From: Demequina sp.
GTDB taxonomy: Bacteria; Actinomycetota; Actinomycetes; Actinomycetales; Demequinaceae
Length of the DNA stretch: 64,000 nt
Reading direction: 5' to 3'
Assembly (NCBI RefSeq): GCF_016278775.1
Contig: NZ_JADQBF010000004.1
Location: 1 to 64,000 of the forward strand
The notes beneath the pieces were generated by a model. It searched no databases. It was not told the origin of the DNA and saw only the letters and a program-made list of their open reading frames with translations. Below, piece by piece: positions 37,013 to 47,717 of the stretch. The stretch's first letter is position 1; every line of letters starts with the position of its first letter. A program made the position numbers and the translations under genes.

Positions 37013-39172
37013 ATGGCACTTGTCCCCTCGGCGAATACGTCTCCCGTCCCCCCTTCGCCCGACCGATTCCGACTGGGAGTTCACCTGGTCGAAGGTGGGG
37101 TCTCAGTCGCGGTGACGGCTGCCCACGCGTCGGCCGTGGAGTTGTGCCTCTTCACCGACGACGTCGAGACGCGGTTCTCGCTCAACGGTCCCGACCACGG
37201 CGTGTGGCATGGGTTCGTCGCCGGGATCGAGGCTGGCCAACGGTATGGCTTCAGGGCATCGGGCCCGTGGGCACCCAAGCGCGGGCACCGGTACAACCCC
37301 GCGAAGTTGCTGATCGACCCCTATGGGCGCGGGCTCGATGGCCACGTGGCACCCATGACCGCTCCGGGGGCCAGCGCGTTGAGGTCGAATCGCGACGGGA
37401 CGGACACTGCGCCGTTCACTCCGCGCTCCGTGGTGGTCGGGGATCCGCAGTCCCCCTTCCAGCACCCCAAGCCACGCACGCCGTGGCGAGACACCGTGGT
37501 GTACGAGGCGCACGTCAAGGGCTTCACCAAGACGATGCCAGGGATCCCCGAGGAGTTGCGAGGCACGTACGCGGGCCTGGCACACCCCGCCAGCATCGCG
37601 CACCTCACCGAACTGGGCGTCACCTCGGTGGAACTGCTGCCGGTACAGGCCTTCGCGTCGGAGCCTCACCTGGAAGGCCTCGGCCTGTCCAACTACTGGG
37701 GCTACTCCACGATGAACTTCTTCACGCCGCACGCGCCGTATGCGACCGAGAAGGCCCGCGCCGCTGGTCCCGACGCCGTGCGGGACGAGTTCCGCGGGAT
37801 GGTTGACCTGCTGCACGCTGCCGGCATCGAGGTCATCCTCGACGTGGTCTACAACCACACCATGGAGGGCGGTTGGGGCGACCGCGTAGTGAGCTGGCGC
37901 GGCCTCGACAACTTCGCGTACTACCGCCACAGCCCCATGAACCCCCAGCACTACGACGACGTCACTGGCACCGGCAACTCTCTCGACTTCTCGCGGCCAG
38001 CGGTCATCAGGATGACCCTCGACTCGCTGCGCTACTGGACGGAGGTCATGGGCGTTGACGGGTTCCGCTTTGACCTGGCGGTCACGCTGGGCCGCACCAT
38101 GAACGGATTCTCCACCGACCACCCGTTCCTCGTGGCGCTGACGACGGACCCCTCGCTCGGCGCTGCCAAACTCATCGCCGAGCCTTGGGACATCGGGCTT
38201 GGCGGCTGGCAAGTGGGCAACTTCCCCATGCCGATGACGGAGTGGAACGACCGCTTCCGCGACTATGTCCGCTCGTATTGGCTGACGTTCGGCGCAGGCA
38301 AGGTGGGCACCAGGGATCACGCCACCGCCCCCGAACTTGCCACCCGACTCGCTGGATCCGCCGACCTGTTCAGCCACACCGACCCGCACGGGATGCGCGG
38401 CCCCATGGCGTCGGTCAACTTTGTCACGGCACACGACGGCTTCACTGCCTACGACCTCACGGCGTACAACGACAAGCACAACGAGGCCAACGGCGAACAC
38501 AACAGGGATGGCACCGACGACAACCGGTCGTACAACCACGGCGCGGAGGGCGAGACGGACGACGCTGAGGTGCTGGCGGCTCGCAGGCGTTCCCTGCGCA
38601 ACCTCCTTGGCACGCTGCTGCTGTCGGCAGGGACGCCGATGCTCGTGGCGGGCGACGAGATGGGACGCACCCAAGGCGGCAACAACAACGCGTATTGCCA
38701 AGACAACGAGATCTCGTGGCTCGACTGGGACCTGAAGCCGTGGCAACACGAGTTGCAGGACACTGTCGCCCACCTGATCGCGCTACGCAAGAAGCACCTG
38801 GTGTTGCGCCCCGAACGGTTCTACGACGGAGTCGACGAGGATCCCCGCGATCAGAACCTGCGGGCGGATTCCGCGTGGTTCACCATCAGTGGAGAACACG
38901 AGGACGAGGACTGGTGGGAAGACCCGTCCACCCGCGTGGTGCAGTTCATGCGGTCGCTGTCCAACCCCGAAGAGGCGGACTCCCTCTTGGTGATCAACGG
39001 CTCGCGCGATAGCGCCTTCGTCACGATTCCGGACGACGACGGCGCGCTGTGGAACCTGGCGTGGGACTCCGCCTGGGAGAGCCCAGCGGAGCACACAGAG
39101 GACCTCGTGGCCCCTGGCTCCACCACCGAGATGCGCGCCATGTCGATGCGCCTGTACGTCAGCGCGGTTTAG
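37013..39172 (+). CDS. glgX: Glycogen debranching protein GlgX
   Basis: VYEAHVKGFTKTMPGIPEELRGTYAGL; GFRFDLAVTLGR; LIAEPWDIGLGGWQVGNFP; NFVTAHDGFTAYDLTAYNDKHNEANGE. Confidence 0.97.
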   Translation: MALVPSANTSPVPPSPDRFRLGVHLVEGGVSVAVTAAHASAVELCLFTDDVETRFSLNGPDHGVWHGFVAGIEAGQRYGFRASGPWAPKRGHRYNPAKLLIDPYGRGLDGHVAPMTAPGASALRSNRDGTDTAPFTPRSVVVGDPQSPFQHPKPRTPWRDTVVYEAHVKGFTKTMPGIPEELRGTYAGLAHPASIAHLTELGVTSVELLPVQAFASEPHLEGLGLSNYWGYSTMNFFTPHAPYATEKARAAGPDAVRDEFRGMVDLLHAAGIEVILDVVYNHTMEGGWGDRVVSWRGLDNFAYYRHSPMNPQHYDDVTGTGNSLDFSRPAVIRMTLDSLRYWTEVMGVDGFRFDLAVTLGRTMNGFSTDHPFLVALTTDPSLGAAKLIAEPWDIGLGGWQVGNFPMPMTEWNDRFRDYVRSYWLTFGAGKVGTRDHATAPELATRLAGSADLFSHTDPHGMRGPMASVNFVTAHDGFTAYDLTAYNDKHNEANGEHNRDGTDDNRSYNHGAEGETDDAEVLAARRRSLRNLLGTLLLSAGTPMLVAGDEMGRTQGGNNNAYCQDNEISWLDWDLKPWQHELQDTVAHLIALRKKHLVLRPERFYDGVDEDPRDQNLRADSAWFTISGEHEDEDWWEDPSTRVVQFMRSLSNPEEADSLLVINGSRDSAFVTIPDDDGALWNLAWDSAWESPAEHTEDLVAPGSTTEMRAMSMRLYVSAV

Positions 39173-39365
39173 GACGCGATTGCCCGCTCGCAGCACCCCT
39201 GCTGGCACGCGGCAGCTACCTCAAACCGTTGGTGTATTCTGAAAGTTGAACGTTAACATTGGTGCGTTTCGACCGGATGCAAGGGGGCCACACCGCGATG
39301 CTGAAGCCAGTTGTGCCGGCGAGGACGCTTGCGGAGTGGAGTCTCGCCACACGTCACGGCACACC

Positions 39366-40523
39366 ATGACGATTCCCCCTGGCCTCGTCGAGGGTTTCAC
39401 GACGCTGTACGGCACTCCCCCGACCGGCGTCTGGTCCGCTCCCGGCCGCGCCAACCTCATCGGCGAACACACGGACTACAACAACGGCCTCGTTCTCCCC
39501 TTCGCCATTGACGACAGAACGTGGTGCGCCGCTCGCGTCAATGGCACAGGCGTGGTGAGCGTCGCCAGCACGGCTCAGCCGACGCGGCACGCGGTCGCGA
39601 TCGCCGACCTCGACCAAGCGCGCTTCGAAGGCTGGTCTGGCTACGCCTTGGGCGTCGCGTGGGCGCTGCACGCTTCCGGTCACGACCTGTCCCGCGCCCC
39701 CGGCGTCGACATCCTCATAGACTCCACCGTCCCCCTCGGCGCTGGCCTGTCATCGTCTGCCGCACTCGAGTCGGCCGTCGCCGTGACCCTCAACGACCTG
39801 TGGGAACTCGGTCTCGACCGGATGGCTCTCGCCAAGGCTGGGCAGCTGGCGGAGAACGGCGCGATCGGCGCCCCCACCGGGATCATGGACCAGGTCGCGT
39901 CGCTCTTCGGACAGGCCGACCACGCCGTGTTGCTCGACTGCGCCTCGTTGAGCACAAGGGCGGTGCCTCTGAGCCTGGAGCGCAGCGGTCTCGCGTTGCT
40001 GGTGATCGACTCCACGGTGAAGCATGCTCACGCGGACGGCGGCTATGCCTCGCGACGCGAGGCCTGCGAGAAGGGTGCGCGAGCGATGGGCGTGCCCTTT
40101 CTGCGGGACCTCACAGTCGCAGACCTCGCCAAGGCCGAGGCGATTCTCGACGACGAGACCTTCAGGCGGGTGCGCCACGTCGTGACGGAGAATGCGCGGG
40201 TGCTCGACACGGTCGAGACACTGGCCAGTTCTGGCCCAGAGGCCATCGGTGAGCTGTTGCTCGCTTCCCACGCCTCGATGCGGGACGACTTCGAGATCTC
40301 CGTCCCCGAGATCGACCTCGCGGTCGAGACTGCCATGGAGGCGGGCGCGGTGGGCGCGCGGCTCACCGGAGGCGGATTTGGCGGTTCGGCCGTGGCGCTC
40401 CTGCCTGCCACCCAAGTGCACAACCTGACAGAGTTGGTACATGCCGCAGCCAGCGATCGCGGGTTCGCCACACCCGCAGTGCTCATCGTGACCCCCTCTG
40501 AAGGAGCACGTCGTGATCAGTAG
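39366..40523 (+). CDS. galK: Galactokinase
   Basis: PGRANLIGEHTDYNNGLVLPFAID; VPLGAGLSSSAALESAVAV; GARLTGGGFGGSAVAL. Confidence 0.97.
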   Translation: MTIPPGLVEGFTTLYGTPPTGVWSAPGRANLIGEHTDYNNGLVLPFAIDDRTWCAARVNGTGVVSVASTAQPTRHAVAIADLDQARFEGWSGYALGVAWALHASGHDLSRAPGVDILIDSTVPLGAGLSSSAALESAVAVTLNDLWELGLDRMALAKAGQLAENGAIGAPTGIMDQVASLFGQADHAVLLDCASLSTRAVPLSLERSGLALLVIDSTVKHAHADGGYASRREACEKGARAMGVPFLRDLTVADLAKAEAILDDETFRRVRHVVTENARVLDTVETLASSGPEAIGELLLASHASMRDDFEISVPEIDLAVETAMEAGAVGARLTGGGFGGSAVALLPATQVHNLTELVHAAASDRGFATPAVLIVTPSEGARRDQ

Positions 40524-40553
40524 CCTTCGCGCCGAGCCCCCTGGAATGCAGTC

Positions 40554-41531
40554 GTGACCGCGTGGCTCGTCACCGGCGGCGCCGGATACATTGGCGCTCA
40601 CGTGGTGTCAGCCCTTCTCGAGGCGGGCTTCGAGGCCGTGGCTTACGACAACCTGTCGACCGGCCGCACAGAGTTTGTGCCGGAAGGCGCCGCGTGGGTC
40701 GAGGGCGACATCCTTGACGCCGAGGCGCTGACATCGGCTCTTTCTGCGCACGGTTGCTCAGGAGTGATTCACTGCGCTGGCTACAAGTACGCGGGCGAGT
40801 CGGTCAAGTACCCCACCCACACCTACCTTCAAAACGTCTCCGGCACCGCCACTTTGCTCGATGCGATGGCGGCGGCCCGCGTCGGCGGCCTCGTCTTCTC
40901 GTCGTCGGCCGGGGTGTACGGAACGCCGGAGACCGAGGTCGTCACCGAAGACACTCCGTGCCGCCCTGAAAGCCCCTACGGCGAGAGCAAGCTCGTGGCC
41001 GAGTGGCTCATCCGCGACCAGGTGACAGCGACGGCCTCCTCCGACGCGCCCCTCGCGGCCACGAGCCTTCGCTACTTCAACGTCGTCGGCTCGGGACGGC
41101 CCGATATCTACGATGTCTCCCCTCACAACCTGTTTCCCAAGGTGTTCGCCACGCTCCTGCGCGGCGAGCCCGCTCGAATCAACGGAGACGACTACGCCAC
41201 GCCAGACGGCACGTGCGTGCGGGACTATGTCCATGTGGCTGACCTTGCAGAAGCCCACGTGGAGGCGGCGCGCGCGTTGGACGAGGGGCGCGCCGTGGAG
41301 CCGGTCTACAACCTTGGTTCGGGGGCAGGAACCTCCGTCCGCGAGATCGTGGACGCCATGCGCGATGTCACGGGAATCACCACTGAACCCTTGATCGGTC
41401 CGCGCCGCGCTGGCGACCCGGCACGCATCGTCGCGGCAGGAGACTTGGCCGCCCGCGACCTCGCGTGGCAGACGCGGTTCACGATCGAGCAGATGGTGCG
41501 CACCGCGTGGGAGGCGCTCCCGCGGGAGTGA
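40554..41531 (+). CDS. galE: UDP-glucose 4-epimerase
   Basis: WLVTGGAGYIGAHVVSALLEAGFEAVAYDNLSTG; SPYGESKLVAEWLIRD; YATPDGTCVRDYVHVADLAEAHV. Confidence 0.97.
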   Translation: MTAWLVTGGAGYIGAHVVSALLEAGFEAVAYDNLSTGRTEFVPEGAAWVEGDILDAEALTSALSAHGCSGVIHCAGYKYAGESVKYPTHTYLQNVSGTATLLDAMAAARVGGLVFSSSAGVYGTPETEVVTEDTPCRPESPYGESKLVAEWLIRDQVTATASSDAPLAATSLRYFNVVGSGRPDIYDVSPHNLFPKVFATLLRGEPARINGDDYATPDGTCVRDYVHVADLAEAHVEAARALDEGRAVEPVYNLGSGAGTSVREIVDAMRDVTGITTEPLIGPRRAGDPARIVAAGDLAARDLAWQTRFTIEQMVRTAWEALPRE

Positions 41532-41621
41532 CCTCGCGCCAGGCGTGCGCCCTGCGGCATGCACGCCAGCGTGGCAACCGCCCGCCTTGGACGCCGACAC
41601 TTTCCCGAGTAGGTTCGTGAC

Positions 41622-43619
41622 ATGGAGCGAAGCCAGGAGTTGTCCGTCGGCAGGATCCCCATCGTCAATGTCCAGCCGTCCCTTGAAGAAGGACGTTGGC
41701 CAGCTCGCGCCGTCGTAGCAGAGGCCGTCCCCGTGACGGCGACAATCTTTCGCGAGGGCCACGACGCCGAGGGTGCAACCTTGGTCGTGACCGACCCAAG
41801 CGGCAAGCAGCACACCATGCCGATGCCTCAAGACGACTGGGGAAACTCGCTGTACAAGGCGGTCTTCATTCCCACTCACGAGGGCATGCACTCGTTCCGA
41901 GTGGAGGCATGGTCGGACCCTGTCGGCTCGTGGGTACACGCCGCCGAAGTGAAGATTCACGCGGGCGTTGACGTTCAACTCATGCTCGCCGAAGGCGTAG
42001 ACGTCCTCACGCGCGCCAGGGACACCGTGCGCAGAGGCGCCGCGTCCAAGCAACACCTCACCGACGCGATCGCCGCGCTCACGGATGGGAAACTCGCCCC
42101 AGAGGCGCGTCTTGAAGCGGCGCTGTCCGACCAGGTGAGGCAGACGCTCGCGAAGGCGCCGCTGAGGGAGTGGGTGACCACGTCGGCGGAGTACCCGCTG
42201 CTCGTGCAACGCGAGAAGGCCCTGGTGTCGGCTTGGTACGAGATCTTCCCTCGGTCGGAAGGCGCCAAGCAAGACAAGAAGACGGGCGAGTGGACCTCCG
42301 GCACCTTTGCCACCGCGGCCAAGCGCTTGCCTGCGATCGCCGACATGGGATTCGACGTCGTCTACCTCACGCCGATTCATCCCATCGGCTCCACCCACCG
42401 CAAGGGCCGCAACAACGCGCTCGAGGCGGCGTCTGGCGACCCAGGCAGCCCCTATGCGATCGGATCGGAGGACGGCGGGCACGACGCTCTTCACCCCGAC
42501 CTGGGGACGATGCGGTCATTCAAGAACTTCGTGACGCACGCCAGGGACCTAGGGCTGGAGGTCGCTCTCGACGTGGCGCTCAACGCCTCGCCCAACCACC
42601 CCTGGCTTGACGAGCACCCGGAGTGGTTCACGACTCGGGCAGACGGCACCATCGCCTATGCGGAGAACCCTCCCAAGAAGTACCAAGACATCTACCCTTT
42701 CAACTTCGACAATGACCCAGAAGGGGTCTACCACGCCTGGCGAGGCGTGTTCAAGACCTGGATCGACGCGGGCGTCACGCTGTTTCGCATCGACAACCCT
42801 CACACGAAGCCGCTGACGTTCTGGGAGCGCCTGCTCAAGGACATCGCGCAGGAGCGTCCAGACGTCATCTTCCTGGCAGAGGCGTTCACGCGCCCGGCCA
42901 TGATGCACACCCTCGCCAAGATCGGGTTCCACCAGAGTTACACCTACTTCACGTGGCGCCAGACTGCAGAGGAGATGGGTGAGTACCTCGAGGAACTTGC
43001 TGGCGAATCGTCGTTCTACATGCGTCCCAACTTCTGGCCGACCACCCACGACATCCTCACCCCCGATATGCAGCGCGGAGGGCCTCCGTACTGGAAGATG
43101 CGCGCGGCACTCGCGGCCACGGGTGCGCCGTCCTACGGCATCTACACGGGTTACGAGTTTGTCGAGTCGGTGGCCAGGCCTGGCGTCGAGGAGCAAATCG
43201 ATAACGAGAAGTACGAGTACAAGCCGCGCGACTGGTCGAAGGCGGATGAGCATGGAATGCAGACGCTGCTCACCACGCTCAACTCATTGAGGTCGGATCA
43301 CGTGGCGTTGCGCAGACTGCGCGGACTCACCGTCCACCGCACCACCAACCCCAACATCTTGTGCTTCACCCGGCACGTGCCTGCGAACGAGTCGCCCAAG
43401 GGGCGAGCAGACACCGTCGTGGTGGTGGCGTCGTTCGATCCGCATGCAATCAACGATGCGATCGTCACTCTCGACATGAGTGCGATCAGCAAAGAAGACG
43501 ACGATCCGATTCACGTCCTGGACGCGATCACCGGAGCCACCTACACCTGGGGCCGTGAGTTCTTTGTGCGCCTCGATCCCTCGCAGACCCTGGTGCACGT
43601 GGCCACGGTGCGGCCGTGA
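41622..43619 (+). CDS. glgE: Alpha-1,4-glucan:maltose-1-phosphate maltosyltransferase
   Basis: SAWYEIFPRSEGAKQDKKTGEWTSGTFATAAKRLPAIADMGFDVVYLTPIHPIG; FRIDNPHTKPLTFWERL; IFLAEAFTRPAMMHTLAKIGFHQSYTYFTWR. Confidence 0.97.
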   Translation: MERSQELSVGRIPIVNVQPSLEEGRWPARAVVAEAVPVTATIFREGHDAEGATLVVTDPSGKQHTMPMPQDDWGNSLYKAVFIPTHEGMHSFRVEAWSDPVGSWVHAAEVKIHAGVDVQLMLAEGVDVLTRARDTVRRGAASKQHLTDAIAALTDGKLAPEARLEAALSDQVRQTLAKAPLREWVTTSAEYPLLVQREKALVSAWYEIFPRSEGAKQDKKTGEWTSGTFATAAKRLPAIADMGFDVVYLTPIHPIGSTHRKGRNNALEAASGDPGSPYAIGSEDGGHDALHPDLGTMRSFKNFVTHARDLGLEVALDVALNASPNHPWLDEHPEWFTTRADGTIAYAENPPKKYQDIYPFNFDNDPEGVYHAWRGVFKTWIDAGVTLFRIDNPHTKPLTFWERLLKDIAQERPDVIFLAEAFTRPAMMHTLAKIGFHQSYTYFTWRQTAEEMGEYLEELAGESSFYMRPNFWPTTHDILTPDMQRGGPPYWKMRAALAATGAPSYGIYTGYEFVESVARPGVEEQIDNEKYEYKPRDWSKADEHGMQTLLTTLNSLRSDHVALRRLRGLTVHRTTNPNILCFTRHVPANESPKGRADTVVVVASFDPHAINDAIVTLDMSAISKEDDDPIHVLDAITGATYTWGREFFVRLDPSQTLVHVATVRP

Positions 43620-43637
43620 GCACGCTGGAGGAAAACT

Positions 43638-45806
43638 GTGACACGTGACATTGACCCGACGGCGTTGGCTGACATCCTCGCTGGCACCCACCACGAGCCG
43701 CACGCGGTTCTCGGACCACACGTCCAAGACGGCGGCGTCGTAGTAAGGGTATTGCGCCCTTTCGCCCGATCGATCATCATCGAGACGCTCGACGGCACCT
43801 TTCCCGCATCCCACGTTGAGGATGCTCTGTGGGAGGCGCAACTGCCCGGGGACGAGGTACCCGACTACCGAGTCAAGGTGACATACGACGGCGAGGAAAC
43901 CGCCTCCGACGACCCGTACCGCTTTCTCCCGACCTTGGGCGAGTTGGACCTGCACTTGATCAGGGAGGGCCGTCACGAACGGCTGTGGGACGTGCTCGGT
44001 GCGCACGTCAAGACCTACCCGTCCGTCATGGGCGAGGTGCACGGCACGTCATTCAGCGTGTGGGCGCCCAACGCCAGGGCGGTGCGCGTCGTGGGCGAGT
44101 TCAACCACTGGCAAGGAGTGGGCCACTCGATGCGCTCGCTCGGATCCTCCGGCGTGTGGGAGCTCTTCATCCCAGCGGTGACGGACGGTGCGCACTACAA
44201 GTTTGAGATCCTGGGCAAGGACGGCCACTGGAAGCAGCAGGCCGACCCCATGGCACGACGCACGGAGGTGCCGCCGCACACCGCCTCAATCGTCACCGCG
44301 AGCGACTACGCCTGGAGCGACGAGACGTGGCTGGACAACCGCGCCAAGCACTCCGCGCACAACTCCCCCATGTCCGTCTACGAGGTCCATTTGGGGTCGT
44401 GGAAGCAGGGCCTCAGTTACCGCGACCTCGCCGACGAGCTCATCCCCTACGTGCGCGACATGGGCTTCACGCACCTCGAACTGCTGCCCGTCATGGAGCA
44501 CCCGTTTGGCGGCTCGTGGGGCTATCAGGTGACGTCGTACTACGCCCCCACCTCACGGTTCGGCGAGCCAGACGACTTGCGGTACTTCATCGACCGCGCA
44601 CACCAAGAGGGCCTCGGCGTGTTGCTCGACTGGGTCCCTGGCCACTTCCCCAAGGATGCGTGGGCATTAGGACGTTTCGATGGCAGCCCGCTGTACGAGC
44701 ACCCGGACCCGCTGCGTGGTGAGCAGCCAGACTGGGGCACATTCATCTTCGACTTCGGCCGGGCGGAGGTGCGCAACTTCCTCGTGGCGAATGCCCTGTA
44801 TTGGCTTCAAGAGTTCCATGCCGACGGCCTGCGCGTGGATGCCGTCGCCTCGATGCTGTATCTCGACTATTCGCGCGAAGCCGGTCAGTGGCGACCCAAC
44901 ATTCACGGCGGCAGGGAGAACCTCGACGCCATCGCCTTCCTGCAGGAAACCAACGCCACCGCGTACAAGAACGTGCCTGGAATTGTGATGATTGCGGAGG
45001 AGTCCACGGCGTGGCCAGGCGTGACGGCGCCGACGTCTGGGGGCGGGCTTGGCTTTGGCATCAAGTGGAACATGGGGTGGATGAACGACACCCTGCGCTA
45101 CTTGGCGGAGGCTCCCATCCACCGCTCGTATCACCACCACACCGTCACGTTCTCGCTGATGTACGCGTTCTCGGAGCATTTCATGCTGCCGCTGTCCCAC
45201 GACGAGGTGGTCCACGGCAAGGGCTCCCTGTACGAACGCATGCCGGGAGACCACTGGCAGAAACTGGCGGGCCTGCGTACCTTGCTCGCCTACCAGTGGT
45301 CGCACCCAGGGAAGAAGCTCATCTTCATGGGAGACGAATTCGGCCAGTCGGCGGAGTGGTCCGAGGGCCGCTCGCTCGACTGGTGGCTCACGGAGGACCC
45401 TCTCCACGACGGACTGCGGCGCCTCGTGGGCGACCTGAACGCCCTTTACCGCGCTCAGCCAGCCCTCTGGGAGCGAGACGAAGACGCGTCCGCCTTCCGG
45501 TGGATCGATGCCGACGACTCGACGCACAACGTCATCTCCTTTGTCCGCTACGCGACGGACGAGACGCCCGTGGTGGTGGCGGTGAACTTCGCCGGCACGC
45601 CTCACGAGGACTATCGGCTCGCCTTCCCGCACGCGGGCGCGTGGGACGAGGTCCTCAACACCGACGCAGAGAACTATGGCGGCTCGGGAGTGGGCAACCT
45701 GGGGCGTGTCGAAGCCGCGGCGAAACCCCACCAAGGCTACGAAGCCTCGGCCACCGTGAGGCTGCCTCCGCTCGGCGCCGTGTTCTTCACACCTGCGGCC
45801 GAATAG
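43638..45806 (+). CDS. glgB: 1,4-alpha-glucan branching enzyme
   Basis: [88 protein letters not shown]. Confidence 0.97.
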   Translation: MTRDIDPTALADILAGTHHEPHAVLGPHVQDGGVVVRVLRPFARSIIIETLDGTFPASHVEDALWEAQLPGDEVPDYRVKVTYDGEETASDDPYRFLPTLGELDLHLIREGRHERLWDVLGAHVKTYPSVMGEVHGTSFSVWAPNARAVRVVGEFNHWQGVGHSMRSLGSSGVWELFIPAVTDGAHYKFEILGKDGHWKQQADPMARRTEVPPHTASIVTASDYAWSDETWLDNRAKHSAHNSPMSVYEVHLGSWKQGLSYRDLADELIPYVRDMGFTHLELLPVMEHPFGGSWGYQVTSYYAPTSRFGEPDDLRYFIDRAHQEGLGVLLDWVPGHFPKDAWALGRFDGSPLYEHPDPLRGEQPDWGTFIFDFGRAEVRNFLVANALYWLQEFHADGLRVDAVASMLYLDYSREAGQWRPNIHGGRENLDAIAFLQETNATAYKNVPGIVMIAEESTAWPGVTAPTSGGGLGFGIKWNMGWMNDTLRYLAEAPIHRSYHHHTVTFSLMYAFSEHFMLPLSHDEVVHGKGSLYERMPGDHWQKLAGLRTLLAYQWSHPGKKLIFMGDEFGQSAEWSEGRSLDWWLTEDPLHDGLRRLVGDLNALYRAQPALWERDEDASAFRWIDADDSTHNVISFVRYATDETPVVVAVNFAGTPHEDYRLAFPHAGAWDEVLNTDAENYGGSGVGNLGRVEAAAKPHQGYEASATVRLPPLGAVFFTPAAE

Positions 45807-45813
45807 GCGCCGC

Positions 45814-46725
45814 CTAGTACAGGGCGCTCGCGAGCCGCTGGCGCGCGGAACTGACGCGCGGGTCTGTGGGCCCCACCACGTCAAACAATTCGATCAACCG
45901 TGCCCTGACGCGTTCCCTGTCAGGCCCCGCACTCGCACGCACTGCATCGATCAGGCGGTCGAACGCGTCGTCGATCATCCCCCCCAACACGTCCAGGTCA
46001 GCAACAGCGAGTTGAGCGTCAAGGTCGCTCGGGGCATCGGCCGCCGCCTTGCGCACCTGGGCGGCGTCCGCGGCGCCGCTGCGAGCGATGAGGGACACCT
46101 GTGCCTTGCCAGCGCGCGCGTCGGCGTCCTTCGGGTTCTCCTTGAGGGCCTGGTCGTAGGCCGCAACTGCCGCCTCGTAGTCCTCGCGCTCGATCGCATC
46201 GAAGGCGGCCTGGTGAAGCGGCGGGAGAGGCTTTTCTTCTGCCTCGCCCTCTTGCTCCGCACCGGGAGCCTCTCCAGAGTCGCGCACGTCCATGCCTGCC
46301 TCCTGGGCGACCTGAGCCACTTGGGAGAACACGTCGACCAACTGCCCATCGTCTGGCGTGCCCTGGAAGAGCGGCACCGGTCGACCCGCCAGGAGCGCAA
46401 GCATGGCTGGCACCGCCTGGAGTTGGAAGGCCTCAGCCAGCCCTGGCTCGGCGTCCACGTCGACGGTGACAAGGGCCACGGTGTCGCCATAGCGCGCCAA
46501 GTGCGCCACGACGCGCTCCCGCAACTCGTCGCATTGCGGCGCCGCCGCAGAGCACAGCAGCACGTAGATGGGCCGCCGAGTCGACTCCTGGAGGTACTCG
46601 CCAGCGTTGGCCTCCGTCATGGCCTGCGGCCCGGCGGCCACGCCGCCTTCCTGCCGTCCCTGCTGAGGCTTGGCCGCGAGGGCGGCGAGGTCAACAACAC
46701 CGCTGAACGGGGGTAGCGAAGTCAT
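45814..46725 (-). CDS. Thioredoxin-fold tetratricopeptide protein (YbbN/CnoX-like)
   Basis: Thioredoxin-like N-terminus (PIYVLLCSAAAPQCDELRERV...VTVDVDAEPGLAEAFQLQAVPAMLALLAGRPVPLFQG) plus C-terminal TPR region. Confidence 0.9.
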   Translation of the reverse strand: MTSLPPFSGVVDLAALAAKPQQGRQEGGVAAGPQAMTEANAGEYLQESTRRPIYVLLCSAAAPQCDELRERVVAHLARYGDTVALVTVDVDAEPGLAEAFQLQAVPAMLALLAGRPVPLFQGTPDDGQLVDVFSQVAQVAQEAGMDVRDSGEAPGAEQEGEAEEKPLPPLHQAAFDAIEREDYEAAVAAYDQALKENPKDADARAGKAQVSLIARSGAADAAQVRKAAADAPSDLDAQLAVADLDVLGGMIDDAFDRLIDAVRASAGPDRERVRARLIELFDVVGPTDPRVSSARQRLASALY

Positions 46726-46748
46726 AGCGTCCTTTCTCGGGGTGTGCG

Positions 46749-47717
46749 TTACGGCTTGATGGACACAAGGTGATGCTCGGCCGCCACTACTCCAGGCAAC
46801 TCCTCCTGGCCGGGCGGGGGTACCGACAGCACCACGAAGTCCCGGTAGTTGTACGTGACCGTGTCCTTCGCTGTGCCTTGCAGCAACGGTGCATCACGTG
46901 CGGACAGTTTGAGGGTCGCGTCCTTGACTTTGAATGACGAGGCGATCTCGATCGGCGCGAAGATCAGCGCGCCGCCGTCGGAGGTGGCAAGCGCGAAGGT
47001 GGAGGCGAAGTCGGGTTGGACGGTGTCCACGTAGGCTCCGCTGGCCCCCTTTGCCGCCTTGGAGAGCGCTGCCCTGGCCCCGAACAGCTGTTCAGAGTAA
47101 GAGTCCGGCGCGAAGGCGGCGGCCAACTCGCTGTCTGCGCCTTGGCGCAGGTACTCAACGTAATCCTCCAGGGCCTTGCGGGGCGAAGGGTCGATGCCCT
47201 CCTCGCCGAGCGCGAGAGGCTCCGCACCGTTGATCTGTCCCGGCATGGCTGGCAACACCGCGCCAGGAATCATGTGCGCCCACGCGACCAGCCGATACGG
47301 CTGCTCGACTGACTCCTGGACCCAGAGGTAGACCACCGGAGTGAGTTCACCTTCTGGCGGTTCTGACACAGCGGCGAACATCCGCGGCCATGTCTCGGAC
47401 CGCGACACGTAGATGCCCTGCATCTGTTCAGGCAAGACGGACACGGGTGCCTCCGCGACCTTGCCCGCGACGGTGTACTCGGCTCCTCTGACAAGCGCGG
47501 CATCGGCCGCGAAACGCGGTGCGAACAACTCCGGGTCCTTGGCAGCGTCCGCGGCGCTCAGCTCGGCAAACGTGGACTCAATGATGGCGGCGGCCTGAGG
47601 CTCCGTCAGCGCCGCCTCCGCCTCGAGCGAGGGGGTGGCGCCTGGCACTGGAGGCGCTGCGGCGCACCCGGCAAGCGCAAGCACGGCAACGGTCACTGCG
47701 ACAACTGTGCGCCTCAT
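46749..47717 (-). CDS. Putative lipoprotein
   Basis: MRRTVVAVTVAVLALAGCAAAPPVPG lipobox. Confidence 0.75.
   Translation of the reverse strand: MRRTVVAVTVAVLALAGCAAAPPVPGATPSLEAEAALTEPQAAAIIESTFAELSAADAAKDPELFAPRFAADAALVRGAEYTVAGKVAEAPVSVLPEQMQGIYVSRSETWPRMFAAVSEPPEGELTPVVYLWVQESVEQPYRLVAWAHMIPGAVLPAMPGQINGAEPLALGEEGIDPSPRKALEDYVEYLRQGADSELAAAFAPDSYSEQLFGARAALSKAAKGASGAYVDTVQPDFASTFALATSDGGALIFAPIEIASSFKVKDATLKLSARDAPLLQGTAKDTVTYNYRDFVVLSVPPPGQEELPGVVAAEHHLVSIKP

Noticed and set aside
37103-38773. 556-aa minus-strand ORF antisense to glgX
   Set aside because: Shadow ORF; plus strand encodes canonical GlgX.
40758-42494. 578-aa minus-strand ORF antisense to galE/glgE
   Set aside because: Shadow ORF; plus strand holds unambiguous galE and glgE.
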